DNA from: Odobenus rosmarus divergens
Taxonomy: Eukaryota > Chordata > Mammalia > Carnivora > Odobenidae
Length of the DNA: 64,000 bases
NCBI RefSeq assembly: GCF_000321225.1
Contig: NW_004450566.1
Span: 1,968,159-2,032,158 of the forward strand
Direction of reading: 5' to 3'
Shown here: piece after piece, positions 48,339-61,529 of the stretch
Numbering within the stretch: the stretch's first letter is position 1
Layout: every line of letters starts with the position of its first letter
Notes under the pieces: model-generated
What the model saw: only the letters and a program-made list of their open reading frames with translations
Database searches by the model: none
What the model was told of the DNA's origin: nothing
Made by a program: the position numbers and the translations under genes

Positions 48339-48532
48339 TTTTTTTTTTAAGATTTTATTTATTTATTTGATAGAGAGACAGAGAGATCACAAGCAGGGGA
48401 GAGGGGCCAGAGGAGCGGGAGAAGCAGGTTCCCTGCATCAGGGAGCTCAACACAGGACTCGGTCCCAGGACCCTGGGATCATGACCTGAGCTGAAGGTAG
48501 ACACTTAACCGACTGACACACCCAGGCAGCCC
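48339..48532 (-). mobile_element. Can-SINE, antisense
   Basis: T run, AAGATTTTATTTATTTATTTGATAG, CCCTGGGATCATGACCTGAGC, head ACCCAGGCAGCC. Perfect 16-bp repeats AGGAGAACCTACTTTT at 48323-48338 and 48533-48548. It lies 0.1 kb from an oppositely oriented SINE. Confidence 0.95.
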
Positions 48533-48548
48533 AGGAGAACCTACTTTT

Positions 48549-48983
48549 ACATTAAACTTTTATTTAGAGAAAATACATGTAATGTAAAAGGAAAAAAGTC
48601 AAATAGGTAAGGAAGGAATCTGTACAGAGTTACAAAGAATAGCTCAATAGGGCTAATGGCAGTGAAAGTGAAGATGATGGGGCTCTTAGGCATAGCTCAT
48701 GTTATAAAACCTACAGGGTATTTCCTGTTTTGTGAATCTTGAGAATCAAGGATTTCCATGCCCTTTGCATGCTAAGAGTGCCAGTATAATATGCCCTAGG
48801 TAACTTGAGGTAATTTTTGTTCCTTGAATCCAAGATTCTGTCAGAACAAATGTCTAAGAAATGGAGTGGTGAGAATCTTCCTCTGAGTGTCAGTAGACAA
48901 AATCGGGAGTGGTGGGATATTACTTGGCCATTGTTATTTCTACTCCACCCTCTCAGTTTTATGTTTTCACCTTCTGTGTCTTT
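48549..48983. other. Unassigned DNA
   Basis: Nothing recognised. Confidence 0.4.
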
Positions 48984-50120
48984 TAAACTTAATTTTTACT
49001 GAAATATAGTTGACACACAATGTTACATTATTCTCAGATGTACAACATGGTGATTTAACAAGTCTGTATGGTATGCTATGCTCATCAGAAGTGCAGCTAC
49101 CATCTGTCACCATACAACACTATTACAATACTATTGACTATATTTCCTTATTCTGTACTTTTTATTCCCATGACTCACTCATTGCATAACTGCAAGCCTG
49201 TATCTCCCACACCCCTTCACCCATTTTTCCTATCCTCTTGCTCCCTCCTCTCTGGCCATCAGTTTGTTCTCTGTATTTATGGGTCTGTTTCCACTTTTTG
49301 TTTGTTTATTTGTTTTTTAAATTGCTCATGTAAGTGAAATCATATGTTATGTTTTTCTCTCTGCCTTATTTCACTTATGTCAAAAATGGCAAGATCTCAT
49401 TTTTTATGGCTGAGTAATATTTCATTTTCTTTAACCAATCATTTATTAATTGACACGGGTTGCTTCCATATCTTGGCTATTAGAAATAGTGCTGCAGTAA
49501 ACATGGGGGTATGTATATATTTGCAAATTTGTGTTTTCATTTTTTTTTTTTTTAGTGAATGCTCAGTAATGGAAGTACTAGGTCATATGGTATTTCTATT
49601 TTTAATATTTTGAGGTGTCTCCTTACTGTTTCCCACAGTGACTGCACCAATTTACATTCCCACCAATGGTGCATGAGGGTTCCTTTTTCTCCACATCCTC
49701 ACTTACACTTGTTATTTCTTGTCTTTTTTATTCTAGCCATTCTAATGGATGTAAGGTGATATTTAATTGTGGTTTTGGTTTTCATTTCTCTGATGATGAG
49801 TGATGTTGAACATTTTCTCATGTGTCTTTTGGCCATGTCTTCTTTGGAAAAATTTTTATTCAGGTCCCCTGTTTATTTTTTAATTGGGTTGTTTTTTGGT
49901 GTTGTGTTGTATAAATTCTTCATATATTTTGGATATTAACCCCTTATCAGATATATCATTTGCAAATATCTTCTCCCATTCAGTAGGTTACCTTTTTGTT
50001 TCGTTGATGGTTTCCTTTGCTGTGCAAAAGCTTTCTGTTTTGGTATAGTCTAAATAACTTATTTTTGCTTTTGTTTCCCTTGCTTGAAGAGACTTATATA
50101 GAAAAATGTTGCAAAGGCCC
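48984..50120 (-). mobile_element. L1 3' UTR and ORF2 end, antisense
   Basis: TTTTTACTGAAATATAGTTGACACACAATGTTACATTA, the GGCTGAGTAATATTTCATTTTC region, AATAGTGCTGCAGTAAACATGGGGGT, GACTGCACCAATTTACATTCCCACCAATGG and GGATATTAACCCCTTATCAGAT are ordered inverted-L1 landmarks, ending near AGAAAAATGTTGC. Internal T14 run at 49540-49553. Confidence 0.9.
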
Positions 50121-51989
50121 CCATCTTCTGCATTTTTAATTGTAAGTTCATATAAGACTTGGAACAATGCCATATGCTCATTATATTGACATGAGATCAA
50201 GGACGAGCTGTTCATATTACTACTACCAGAATAAAACTCTAGACTTCTTTTTCTATCACTCAAATTTGGACCCAGTAAAATCTGAGTTCAAATTTGAGGT
50301 CTGTGTCTTAAAACTCTTTGACTTGTGGCTACCTCCGTATCTGAAAAATAGGGATAGTTAATACCTTTTATCTTTCAGTTTGATTGTGTCAATAGCTGCA
50401 ACATGGCATTTGGTAGCTATTTGATTCATTGTAGCTTTCATATTAATTAAGAAAGAATTTAATTCCTTTCAGGTCTTCAAGGCTTGAGGGGGAAGGAAAG
50501 AGATGAAGAATAGTGTGTAACAGATTCTCATTCTGTAGGAGAATCAGCTGAAATTAGAGTTGGGGAGAAAAACTCTCACCCTTTCTCAGGAAAAACTAGA
50601 GAGGATTTTTTTTTTTTTGTAGAGAGAAATTCTTAATAATCATACATTGAGAATGAAGCATTTTTTGTGTTTCAGTGTGAAATTGCCTGTATTTCAGACT
50701 CTAGACAATCCAAGAAAGTTTTTCCCGACACCTGGTTTACTCAAGAGTTGAAGCTCTTAAAAATTACTTTTAAAAATTACTAAGGAAATAAAATTAACTT
50801 TTAGCCTCCTGAATATCACATAATTTCTGCATAGGCAAAAATTATTTTACTGAGCACTTCAGTAATTGGTTTCTTCTTGAAGAGTTTAGAACTAGTTCAC
50901 TGAAGAATACAAAATTTTAAAAGTATTTTTAGCTGTCATATTTTAAATATGTAGAATAGAAATGCAACCTCTATGGAATATCTTATCCTCATCAAATGAT
51001 AGAACATACTAATTATTCAGGAAGATATTATTCAAAATGTTATACTTTAAAGGTTTGCTAATAAGCAGATTCTGTACACAAGTAAATTGTTGCTTTATAT
51101 GTAAGATTTTCCTTCAGAGCCAGGACAGTCAAAATTTCAGTTGTATGTCTTTATGCTAATATCCTCATTTGAACAAATCAGTCGACAAACATACTCCATA
51201 AGCTTGATCATCAAACCTAATCACAAGGCTTGGCCACACATTTGGCTATCTTCATCAATCACTTCAAAAGAGAGGTAGGTACTGATCATGAGGCTATTTA
51301 AAAGTGTGTGGTATGTTCTGGAAAATATTTCTAAAAATGAGTTAAATATTTTGAACAGTAGAAATGCCATTGGAATGAAACCTCAAAAAATGACAACTTT
51401 GAAGGAGATAATATCCGTTTTGATGAAGAAATTCTAATATGTTTGTTTAAACAGTAACTCTCTTTTATACTCCCAATTCATACTGATTGGCAACACATTT
51501 TTCTACAACCCTGTCACTCTGATTTCTCAGGCCACCCATGGTTTTTTGAGCTGCTCTGCCCTCTTGTTGTTTGAGCCAAACACTTGAGGGTAAAGAAGCC
51601 TGATAAAATGAAATTAGATTACGGCATGGTTTTGGAATATGGTCACAGTGTTATTTCATTCTTGTGGTATCTATCTTCTTCTGGATTTCTGTATAGCATT
51701 GTCATGCTTTCATACCCCCTCCAAGTAGTTTGGAGAGGGCTGGCATAATTTCTGACCATGAATATAGCTATCACTTGCTTGTTTGCGACTATGCTATTTC
51801 ATTCTGGCTTTCCTGGTTTTCCAAAAGTTTGATGGGATGGCAGAATCTATGCAATAAATGTTTCTATTGCTTGAATTACTTTTATTTCTTAATATAAATG
51901 ATAATTTTTCAAACAAAAGTCTAAATGTAGACTCCACCATTGTGATCTGATTATTCCCATTTTTTCTGGTTGAGCAGAATTTTACTTTC
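50121..51989. other. Unassigned AT-rich DNA
   Basis: 1.9 kb with no gene and no repeat I can name. Confidence 0.45.
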
Positions 51990-52056
51990 TCTATTTTTTT
52001 CATTTCCTCTTCCTCCTCTTCCCCACCTCTACCTCCTCTTCCTCTTCGTCTTCCCT
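51990..52056. repeat. Pyrimidine-rich (CTCCTCTTC)n-like tract
   Basis: CT-only for most of its length apart from a few A and G; lies directly before an inverted L1 tail. Confidence 0.8.
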
Positions 52057-52057
52057 T

Positions 52058-52220
52058 TTTTTTTTTTAACATTATATTCATTTCAGGGGTACAGCATAAG
52101 GATTTTACATTTGGATATATTATTAAATGATCACCTCAATAAATATAGTTAACGTCCATCATCACATATAGCTAATGTTTTTCTTCTTCCTGTTTCTTCT
52201 CATATTCTCTTTCTCTTTCT
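52058..52220 (-). mobile_element. L1 3' end fragment, antisense
   Basis: T run, AACATTATATTCATTTCAGGGGTACAGCATAAGGATTTTACATTT and AAATGATCACCTCAATAAATATAGTTAACGTCCATCATC match the inverted L1 3' UTR. Short copy. Confidence 0.8.
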
Positions 52221-54149
52221 TTAGATTTGTGTCACATGACCATAACTAGTTGCAAGGGAAAATGAGTATTTAGTTGTTTTAAATCACTAAGTCAGGATTC
52301 TATTGGCAAGAAAGAAGGGAACTGTTGTTGAGCAAATTACTGAGTGTGCTGCATACATCATGTTCACCGTATTGTACTTATTTTACTTGTTTTTCTCCTA
52401 AATCAGAAGCTATGACTTAGTGCTTAGAATAATGCTTAGAACATAGTAAGAGTTGAGGAAATGTTGGTAAAATTTTAAAATGTAAATTCTAATAATTTCA
52501 TATGATTTTGTTTTCTCTGACATACTTACAAAGCTAACTTTGTAAAGTAATAGACAATAAAAGAAAATACAGAGAAAATCTAAAACTGTCCTTATTTGGA
52601 AAAAATTTATTGATTTTATTCTACCTTGCTTGATGTGTATTACTTAGCTTCACAGGACTACTGTAATATTCAGCCGAACCATTCATAAATGGTACCATAG
52701 AATTTCATATGTCACCCTTTTTATATAATGCTAAGTAAGTAATCTACTCTAAGCAGTAAAAAGGAAGAATAGCTGAAGCATTTCATAGTGCAAACTAAAG
52801 AACAAGCAAGACTAAGAACATCAAGAGTGAGGACCAGCAGTATTTTAGAAGACTGTACAAATCTACAGTCTAGAAAAGAAAATTTGGAGTATATTATACA
52901 ATATACATAGATGAGTCTATATGTTTCAAATTGTGCATTCATAGACAAACCAATTTCTAGGATCCTGGTATATGAGGAGATAGAAAAACAAAAGAAAATG
53001 CCAGCATATTAAAACAGCTATCTAGAAATCCATACCTCTTTCTGCTTCACATCCCACTATTGCATCTAATTATGCCACAATTAATAAGAAAAATCTTTTA
53101 TTTTCAATATGACATGTCTCTGGGACAATCATAAAGCTGAAAGAGATCTATAGGGAGCAATAGGCCTGCCCAGCACTCACAGATGACAGAATTCTAAATG
53201 ATGTTGAATTTCATTAAGTACTTGGTATTTAGTAAACAACAGAATTATCATCCATTTCCTTTCCATTATTATTTGCCAAAGGAGAAAAAGTTGTTATTTT
53301 ACTCCATCCAGAGGTCTATTTTCTTACCAATTAGTCTGTTTTTAAAACAACTAAATAAGGCACAAAGTAATAGTGTTGAATTTTTATTTATGTCTTCTTT
53401 TTTCATGTTGTGCAGTAGTTAATGATAACAAAATGTCTTGTTTTGCCCAAAGGTAGTTACGATTGAAAAATATAAGAAAAATGACCTTAATTAGGTAATG
53501 TCTCTATTAGAGCTTAGTTAAATGAGGATTTTTAAGATATAACTTTTTTTTCCAGTTCCCTAGAGTATAAATAGCTAAGAATATGGAAGCCATATACAAT
53601 TTCTGGTTTAGTTCCTCAAGGGTAACAGATATCTAGAAATGAATTCTTACGTATTCATTTTGTTATGGCCTGGGAATATCAGCTGAGCATGACATGGCCC
53701 ACTGTCTTTAGATCTGGCCTCTACTCTATCAGGGTAGGAAAGACAGGAAGAGACTGAGATAGAAGTAGGGTAGAATAGGAGGATCAACCTATCCTACCAG
53801 CCAAACCCCAGTGGCAAGATACATGACAATCTATAGGACTGTCCAGGCAGAGTCACCAAATAGTTCGAGTCCCATGATAAAGTAGGAGAGTATCTTAACA
53901 GTTAGCAGAGAATAATGAGAATATCAATGATTTAGGTGATACTTAAATAATCATGTCAGGAACAAAGTCCTAATCACTGGACCATGATCCCATTTACTAT
54001 AAAGTTCATCTCAGACCTATTCATGGTCATAGGTATGAGGAAAGTCTCCAGAATGAAAACTTAGGAAAGGAACTATAGATCAAGCATAGTTATCTAAAGC
54101 ATCGGGTTTGAACTTCTCTGGAACCAGGAACAAATACAATTGATCTGAC
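52221..54149. other. Unassigned DNA
   Basis: No gene. Short frames only. Confidence 0.4.
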
Positions 54150-54600
54150 TATGCAAAGGTGATAAAACTGTCAAACATACTCTGTACTTCCTCATGCCAA
54201 ATCAAACATACATATAATGCTTTTTCTTTTGGCCATCATTTCCTCTTGAACTACCATCATCCTTCTTCTTCCCCTCCCTCCAAATACTTCATTTCATTGA
54301 AATCTAACTTTGATGGTAATTTGTACTTACCAGTAACTCCAATGCCTTGATAATTCTCATATTTGGTGACTTCAGTGTTTATCCTGAAGCATATGTCATT
54401 GTAGAATACTCCCATCTTATTGAAATTAGCTCCTTTCTTAGCATCTGTATACAATTTTTTTTCTGGTTCTCCTTTCATCCTCATTAACCTTCTATAGTAT
54501 CCTTCGTTGGCCCATTTCTGATATTTCTAGTGTTCTTCCCAGGGTTTTGACTTTGGCCGTTTTCTTCATCCCTATAGAATCTCACTGGGCAAATTTAATT
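54150..54600 (+). mobile_element. Possible L2 ORF2 fragment, sense
   Basis: ATTTGGTGACTTCAGTGTTTATCC recalls the L2 endonuclease 'GDFN' block, in pyrimidine-rich surroundings. Weak. Confidence 0.35.
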
Positions 54601-55899
54601 GTTTTTATTTTATGGAGTAACTTTTATTTGAGATTCTTCCTGTCTTAATTAATTTGAGACCTCAAAAAGACAAGAACTAACAAATAGTTCTCAAGTACCC
54701 CATATTCAAAAATGTATTTCTGCCTGATTAACTTAAGAATAAAGTAACAATATTAGAGTGACCCGTATTAGTTAACATTCAAAATTTCTTAGGTTTAATA
54801 ACTAGTGTGAGCCCTATATTTTCATTAAGTACCCTCTCATCTCTATATCTTCATCTCTTTTTCTCTACCACTCTCCATTCCCTCTTGTGCCTTAGTTCTG
54901 TTTTTCCTACCAAATACACACACACACACACCCCATATTCACAAGATTATCATGTCTAGGGACACCTGCGCAAACTTAGCAGCGGAGATCATTCAAATTA
55001 ATAATTTGAAAATTACCAGGTATAGAAACTAAAATGAACTGATATGAAGAGAAGTCAAAATACTCTAAGAGGTGAAATACTGTTTAGAAGGGACCTGCCA
55101 AGAAGACACATATGACACTATTCTACAAATCTTTTCTTTTTACAACATTAAATGTTTTAATGTATGTTTACTGATTCAATTCCAGTTATTATGGTTTATA
55201 CTGCCCTTAAGCCAAAGCTGTGAAGAAGGAGAAAATAATCTTTGACATTTCCTATTCTGTACTCTGTGATCCTCACCTTCCTCTGAGGGCATAACACTTT
55301 CTACCACTTTCCACTCTTACCCATTACTATCTAGATTTTTGTTTTTTGTACCTGAATGATGCCTGGCCTTATATGCCAGGAAATTTAGCTTCTGCTAATA
55401 TCAGAATGTTTTACTCTTTCATTTACCCTCTAGTAGTTTTAGTGGTTAATCTGAATAGGTCAGGAATCTCCAACACAAGTAAATACCATGGACAACTTTG
55501 TAGTATTATAGGGTAAAGTAATAAAGGTATAGGATAACTATGAATGGTGCGGACTGAGGCAAACTGGAAGCATCAGCTATGTCTAAAATGAAAAACCATT
55601 ATTCAGCAATAGCCTAATGGTATTGTGTGGAAGTGAATGCTTTGTGTTATAAGAACTTTAGTTGTGTTGTTGTGGCTGTTTGTTTGTTTTCAAAGAAAAG
55701 TTGGAAATGTGGGTTTTCGTGTAAATATTCCAATTTTGAAATACTGTGCAGGTGTAAAACAGAATATACGTGTGTATAGAATTTGGATTATGTCACTGGC
55801 TTAAGATTCCTGTGATAAATGATTTTCAGATAAAGAGAGAATGGTTGACAGTTGCTTAACCTTTCTCTGCAGAGATACTCAGTTTAGTGAGAGGGACTA
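54601..55899. other. Unassigned DNA with a short (CA)n
   Basis: (CA)9-10 at about 54915-54934. Nothing else firm. Confidence 0.4.
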
Positions 55900-56170
55900 A
55901 CACTTAAAAATAATTATAGCTTTGCAATGAGTAATAAAATTGTAGATGTGAAGGATCAAGGGAGCCCGGAAGTGAGGGAAGGGGACATTTGCCCACAGAG
56001 AATGTTCTCAGGGAGTGCATTCTAGAGGAGGTGAATCTAGATTAACAGGTGTTGACAAGGAACTAAAAGATAAAGGGTGTGTTAATCAGAGAGTTGCATG
56101 TGGGAAGAGACAGAGGCAAGAAAGAGCACTGAGTGCTTAAGGAAAGAAACTATTTGAGGTTCTTTACCCA
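55900..56170 (-). mobile_element. L2 LINE fragment, antisense
   Basis: AGTGCATTCTAGAGGAGGTGAATCTAG and AGAGTTGCATGTGGGAAGAGACAGAGGCAAGAAAGAGC fit the inverted L2 'gcattccaggcagagggaa ... gcaaaggca' part. Confidence 0.5.
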
Positions 56171-58226
56171 AAGAAGTGCAAGTGAAAATTCCAGATGTGA
56201 TATTTGGCTTCTGAGGGAGATTATTGTGGACAAGAAGGCCTTTTGGATTCTTCTTAATAATTTCAAAACATAAACCCTTCCTTATTTTCTTCTATGTCCC
56301 TCACCAGGAGATTTTGATAGGGCCTTGCTGCTTCTTTACATCACATAGTTTTATAACAAATTTTATGGTCATGGAAGTTAAATATTTACATGTGGAAGAT
56401 GGTAAGGTTACTCTTAGTAGATATTTTATTAAAAGATATGTTGCTTATTGTTCCAACATCTCTACTGTTTTAAAAGTATATCTGTCTGCCTTGCAAATGC
56501 GAGTGAGGTCATTGAACATCTGGTTATCTCAGTCACAGGGTGCACACATCTGTGCATGCAAATTGGAATCCCTTCAAAGTCTTCATTGAAAAACTCTTCA
56601 CATTGATAAATGGTTCATTCTCCCTGTAGAACTTACCACAGAGGTGAAAACTATCATTCAATAGAAATACCCAGATGAAATTGTCTCATATCATGTATCG
56701 TACCAGGAATAGTATATACAAGTAAAAAATATTGTGAAAATAATTAGTACAGGTGGAAGCCACATAGTTAATAAAGAAGGGGTACAGAGATAAGAGCATG
56801 GAGAAATAAATATGAGTATTTTGAGCAAGTCTTTTCATTGATTATAAAGTATTTTATATTAATATATTCAAAAATTTTTATATATATACAAACCTATTCA
56901 CATTCAAAGAATCTGTTGTTAGAGTGTATAAAGATGTCACTAAGAAAAAGAAGATTTACCTTTCATCTATGGCCTTAGATGGTATATTTGTAGTTAGTTT
57001 TTTGGTTTTATTTAAAAACAACTGTTTAGCGATTTGAAAGTTGTTTGCCGGGTTTCTATTATCACACACATTTTATGAACTGACCTAACTATATCATATA
57101 CATATTCATAAGAAATGTCAGTTTTAGTTCATCTACTTGTTTTCCTGTATCTCTCCTACTATGTTTCTATTTTATGAATGTGCTAATTTAGCCAGTATAT
57201 TTCTATTTTGTTTGGATTTTTTATAACGTTTTCAGCTTATAGTTTGATTCACTATTCCTATTCTTGACCAAATCTAAGAATGCTGATCAATATTTGCTGA
57301 ACAGAATTGAGTGTGCAGCACCAGATAAGAGGGACAAATGCACACTCATTGATGTTTCTCTGCATTGAAAAATATTTTAAGGTATCCAGGGATTTGTATT
57401 TGTGGAAATGTATCTCTTGGGTTATGATGGTATAAACAGTTACATCCTATTAAATACAAAGTCCTAACACTAAATGGTTTCAGCTGGGCTGTGATGCAAA
57501 TAAAGTGGTAGTACCATCATTCTGGAAGAGAAAAATGTTAGTTGGTCTAAATGATGATGGTTTGCATTATATCAACATTTCTAGATGAAACATTTGTGAG
57601 TCAGCTTCATTTAAGCTTTATTTTTACTTAAGTTTTTCTTAGATGAGGATGAGGTGGGCAGACTTATGTGCCCTGATAGGAAGGAACTGCTTGGAGATTT
57701 TTTTATTTATTACTCCAGGATTGCTTCACTTGTGGAATTCCATAGATTTTATTTATGCACAAATGTCAGGGGCAGGAGTAGCAGAGCTAAAATTAAAGAG
57801 CCTAAAAGAGAAAAAGATAAAATTTAAACTGAAATGTAGATGATGCCACATCAAATTCAGAGTACTGGACTAGGGCAGGGAGAAGAAATTCACATTTTCT
57901 TGGTATCCTTCATCTCAACTAAGACTAACATTCTACTTTAGAAAATTTATAAAAGAGTGGTTACATCAATTTTTTTTTCTGAGAATCTTTAACATCATCA
58001 GGGTGAATTTTCCTTCTGGAGCAAATTCAAATGAAATTTAAGTGGATTTAATATAGGATTGTTATTTTAACAAACGTAAGAGACAGAGAATAATGCAATT
58101 TGATTCTAATTTTTGCAAATGTAAGGTGTCTTTCCTCTTTTAATTCCTAGACAAGACAAATGAATGAATCCCAGATATAACCAGATAGATGAAATTTATT
58201 CCCCACCAACCTATTTCCAAGGCAAC
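56171..58226. other. Unassigned AT-rich DNA
   Basis: A 121-codon frame at 56224-56589 begins with TTG and has no family features; not called. Confidence 0.4.
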
Positions 58227-58676
58227 CAAGGACTACCAGTTTTTTTTTAATTTATTTTATTATGTTATGTTAATCACCATACATTACATCATTAGCTTTT
58301 GATGTAGTGTTCCATGATTCATTGTTTGCGTATAACACCCAGTGCTCCATTCAATACGTGCCCTCTTTAATACCCATCAGCAGGCTAACCTATTCCCCCA
58401 CCCCCTTCCCCTCTGGAATCCTCAGTTTGTTTCTCAGAGTCCATAGTCTCTCATGGTTCGTCTCCCCCTCCGATTTCCCCCCCTTCATTTTTCCCTTCCT
58501 ACTATCTTCTCCTTTTTTTTTTTTTTAACATATAATGTATTATTTGTTTCAAAGGTACAGGTCTGTGATTCAACAGTCTTACACAATTCACAGCGCTCAC
58601 CATAGCACATACCCTCCCCAATGTCCATCACCCAGCCACCCCATCCCTCCCACCCCCACCACTCAAGGACTACTAG
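58227..58676 (-). mobile_element. Carnivore L1 3' UTR, antisense, with target duplication
   Basis: A 424-bp insertion (58240-58663): T run, ACATCATTAGCTTTTGATGTAGTGTTCCATGATTC, ACACCCAGTGCTCCATTCAA, second T run, ACAATTCACAGCGCTCACCATAGCACATACCC. Bounded by CAAGGACTACCAG (58227-58239) and CAAGGACTACTAG (58664-58676), 12/13. Confidence 0.92.
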
Positions 58677-59689
58677 TTAAAGAAATCTAATTCTTTGCAT
58701 TTCTATTACTTTAGCTTTTGCATCCTAAATTTAATACTCCAGTTCAATGCTTATAGTTTTATGCCTGTGCATTTTGGTTTTGACTGTATATCTTCAGATA
58801 AGGAAATGGAGGCATGAGAACTCTGAATATTGACTATTCCAAATTTAAAGTACAAGTTATATTTTAAATAGATCTGAAACTGTTATATGAAGTGGGTTGT
58901 AGTCACAGGTAGTACTGTTCAAATTGGGAATAGCCTGACTCTACAGCTGGAATTGAAACTTAGACAAGCAATTGTAAATGTGATCTTTTAGAAAAAGACT
59001 ACAGACCAGTGTTCACAGTTATTTTAATTTCAAGGTCAAAGTCACTTTAGTCATGTAGCATCTTCCTTTCGAACAGAACTGAGTGGGTAGCATATGATAA
59101 GTGGAATAAATATTTACCTATAAATTTCTATGATGAGACTTATTTTAAGTTATGGGATAATTCTTGGGCATTTATGTGTTTTCTCAGAATATGATGGAAT
59201 AACCTCTTTGTCCTGTTGAAGATCATGTGATAAAGCTACATAGTTTTAGCTAGAAATTAAGGAAAAGAAGAGGCAGTTGTATCACTCTTAGAAAGGTTAA
59301 ATGGTTTGCACTTTCCAGCATTTACAAATGAAACCTTTGTGACCCCGCGTCACAAAAAATAAACAAGTATCTTGAAGAAAGTGATGTGAGGAACAAATGG
59401 CCTTCAAGAAAACCCTGATCTGAGCTATTTTAATTTATTTACTTATCTTCCTAGGCACTTATTCTACAAAAGAACTCTATTTATTTATGCATAAGGTGTC
59501 AGACATAGGAGCTTACTTTTTTAGTCTGAAAGATGATTTTTAATAATACATCTAACATAATCAGCCTCTTTTAAAAGTGTTAAGTTCTTCCAAGATATAT
59601 AAAACACTTGAAAAAGGAAAAAAAATGACATATGGAGAAAGTGTTCTTTTTTGCACTAATTTCCAAGAATTGCTATTTTTTAAAAGTAG
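58677..59689. other. Unassigned DNA
   Basis: Nothing recognised. Confidence 0.4.
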
Positions 59690-59880
59690 TAATTCTTAAA
59701 CTCCAGCATGCACCAGACATACCAGAGGGTCTTGATAAAACACAAATTGCTCAGCCTTAACTTTAGAGTTCCTAAGTAGTAGATTTGAAATGGAGCTCCC
59801 AATTTTTCATTTTTCATGGGTTCCCAGATATTGCTTCTGCTACTGAAGCATGTTTTTAGAACTGCTACAACAGAATAATA
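59690..59880 (+). mobile_element. MER5A-type hAT MITE
   Basis: TAGTAATTCTTAAACTCCAGCATGCACCAGACATACCAGAGGGTCTTGATAAAACACAAATTGCT and TGGGTTCCCAGATATTGCTTCTGCTACTG follow MER5A from end to end. A short nonautonomous DNA transposon of Charlie type. Confidence 0.8.
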
Positions 59881-61125
59881 TCATTTTAAGGCAGGTTAAC
59901 TTTATGATAGAGTCATAGGATTATTTATGTTCACTTTCTGCAATTTTAGAAAGGGAATATGTGACCACAGTGGTGATTACAAGGAATATATCATCATTTA
60001 ACTGATTGCTTTGCACATATATGTATATACACAGGTTGTTCAATGGGAAGAATATTCATTTTCTAGAAGGCAAAATATCTGGGGTTTAATCCTCCTTAAT
60101 TGTTTGGAAAAAAATCTTGAAAAAATTAGTCAGCTACTCTGTTTCTCAATTGTCCTAGTATTAAAGTGGAAATAACAATAATTTTTCTGCTTTGGAGCAC
60201 AAATCTTGGAGAGGGAATATCTTGAAATTTGTCCAGGTCTGTAATCTACATGATATAAATAGCATTTACACTCTTGATGATTTATAGATATAGATAATTT
60301 AGATAAATTATAGCATTTTTTACACCTGATAAATTCCATAAATAATGAACACTGTGGCCAAATAGTTGAGACTAAACTATTAAAATTTGCTCTTCCTTAC
60401 ATTCTACAACCTACTTGTAGTTGTTGATTCTAAGGTTATTTCTTCTGTACTTCAAGGGATGCTTTCTAATTATAATATCCTAGAGCTTGAAAAACAAATA
60501 TCAATCATATTCACTTCTCTCATCATTTTATAAATTTGATTCCTCTAGCTTTGTCTCCACTCTTGTCCCCAAGTTTTTAATCTCCTTAAATTTTACATCT
60601 TTTTGAAAACGCCCACACACCTTCTCCTAGTTGTTATCTCTTCTCTAAATCTTTTATAGTTACTTTTTTTCTCAAGCTATGGCACACGGCACTGCATTCA
60701 ACATCCTAATTTAGATGAATTATATTTTATTAAAGGATAAAAACATGTATACTGGTTAATTTTTCTTTTAACTGCTTTCCTAAAAATTCTCATAGTTTGT
60801 TGGCCTCATGTTCTTCAGACATTATTTTTGGGAATGATTCTATAAGACGAAACCACTTATGTGTTTGTGTTTGTGTGTGTGTATGTAATTTCTGTTTGCT
60901 AAATGTATTATATTGTGCTAGTTCACCCAAATACCTAGTTTCCATTCTTCTGCCAACTCATACATAAGGCTGTTTTTAGTTTATACTCCTCCACTAGACA
61001 TGTCATTTTCTTTAAATATTTAGTGCTATTTGAAAGTCTTGAAGTTTCCCTAAGTGATCTTCTTTCAACTCATTATAAAGATGTTCAGGTAGTTCCCGGT
61101 AGATCATTAGGTAGGTGATACCTTG
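59881..61125. other. Unassigned AT-rich DNA
   Basis: A short GT patch at 60862-60884. No gene. Confidence 0.4.
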
Positions 61126-61520
61126 TGTACTAGCCAAGGTTCTCCAGAGAAATGGAGCCAAGAGAGGGAGAGGGAGTAGGAGAAAAAGTGGGAGAGGGAG
61201 AGGGAAAGGGAGGGAGGAGAGAAAGAGATTATAAGCAATTAATTGTGTGATTATGGAGACCGGCAAGTCCAAAATCTCTAGAGCTGATATGCCATTTTGA
61301 GACAGAAGGGTGACAAACTGCTGTATAACCAGGAAGAGCTAACACTACAATTGGAGGGCTGTCAGGCAGAAGAATTTTTTCTTACAGAAAGCCATGCTCT
61401 TGCTCTATTAAGGCCTTCACCTAATTAGATGAGGCCCAATCACATAATGGAAGGCAGTTTGTTTTACTAAGTCTGCTGATTTAAATGTTATTCTCATTCA
61501 AATACTCTACATCAAAATAA
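61126..61520 (+). mobile_element. ERVL-type LTR (MLT2-like), solo
   Basis: TGTACTAGCCAAGGTTCTCCAGAGAAATGGA start, GTGTGATTATGGAGACCGGCAAGTCC, CTCTATTAAGGCCTTCACCTAATTAGATGAGGCCCA and TGCTGATTTAAATGTTATTCTCATTCAAA. Includes a GA-rich tract at 61160-61230. No internal viral genes nearby. The left end is clear, the right end approximate. Confidence 0.7.
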
Positions 61521-61529
61521 AAAGCTTTA

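Noticed and set aside
56224..56589. 121-codon plus-strand frame
   Set aside because: Starts with TTG, no conserved motif, no neighbouring signals; length is possible by chance in 64 kb.
61160..61230. Purine-rich (GGGAGA)n tract considered as a regulatory element
   Set aside because: It is an internal expansion within an ERVL-type LTR and looks like simple-sequence growth.
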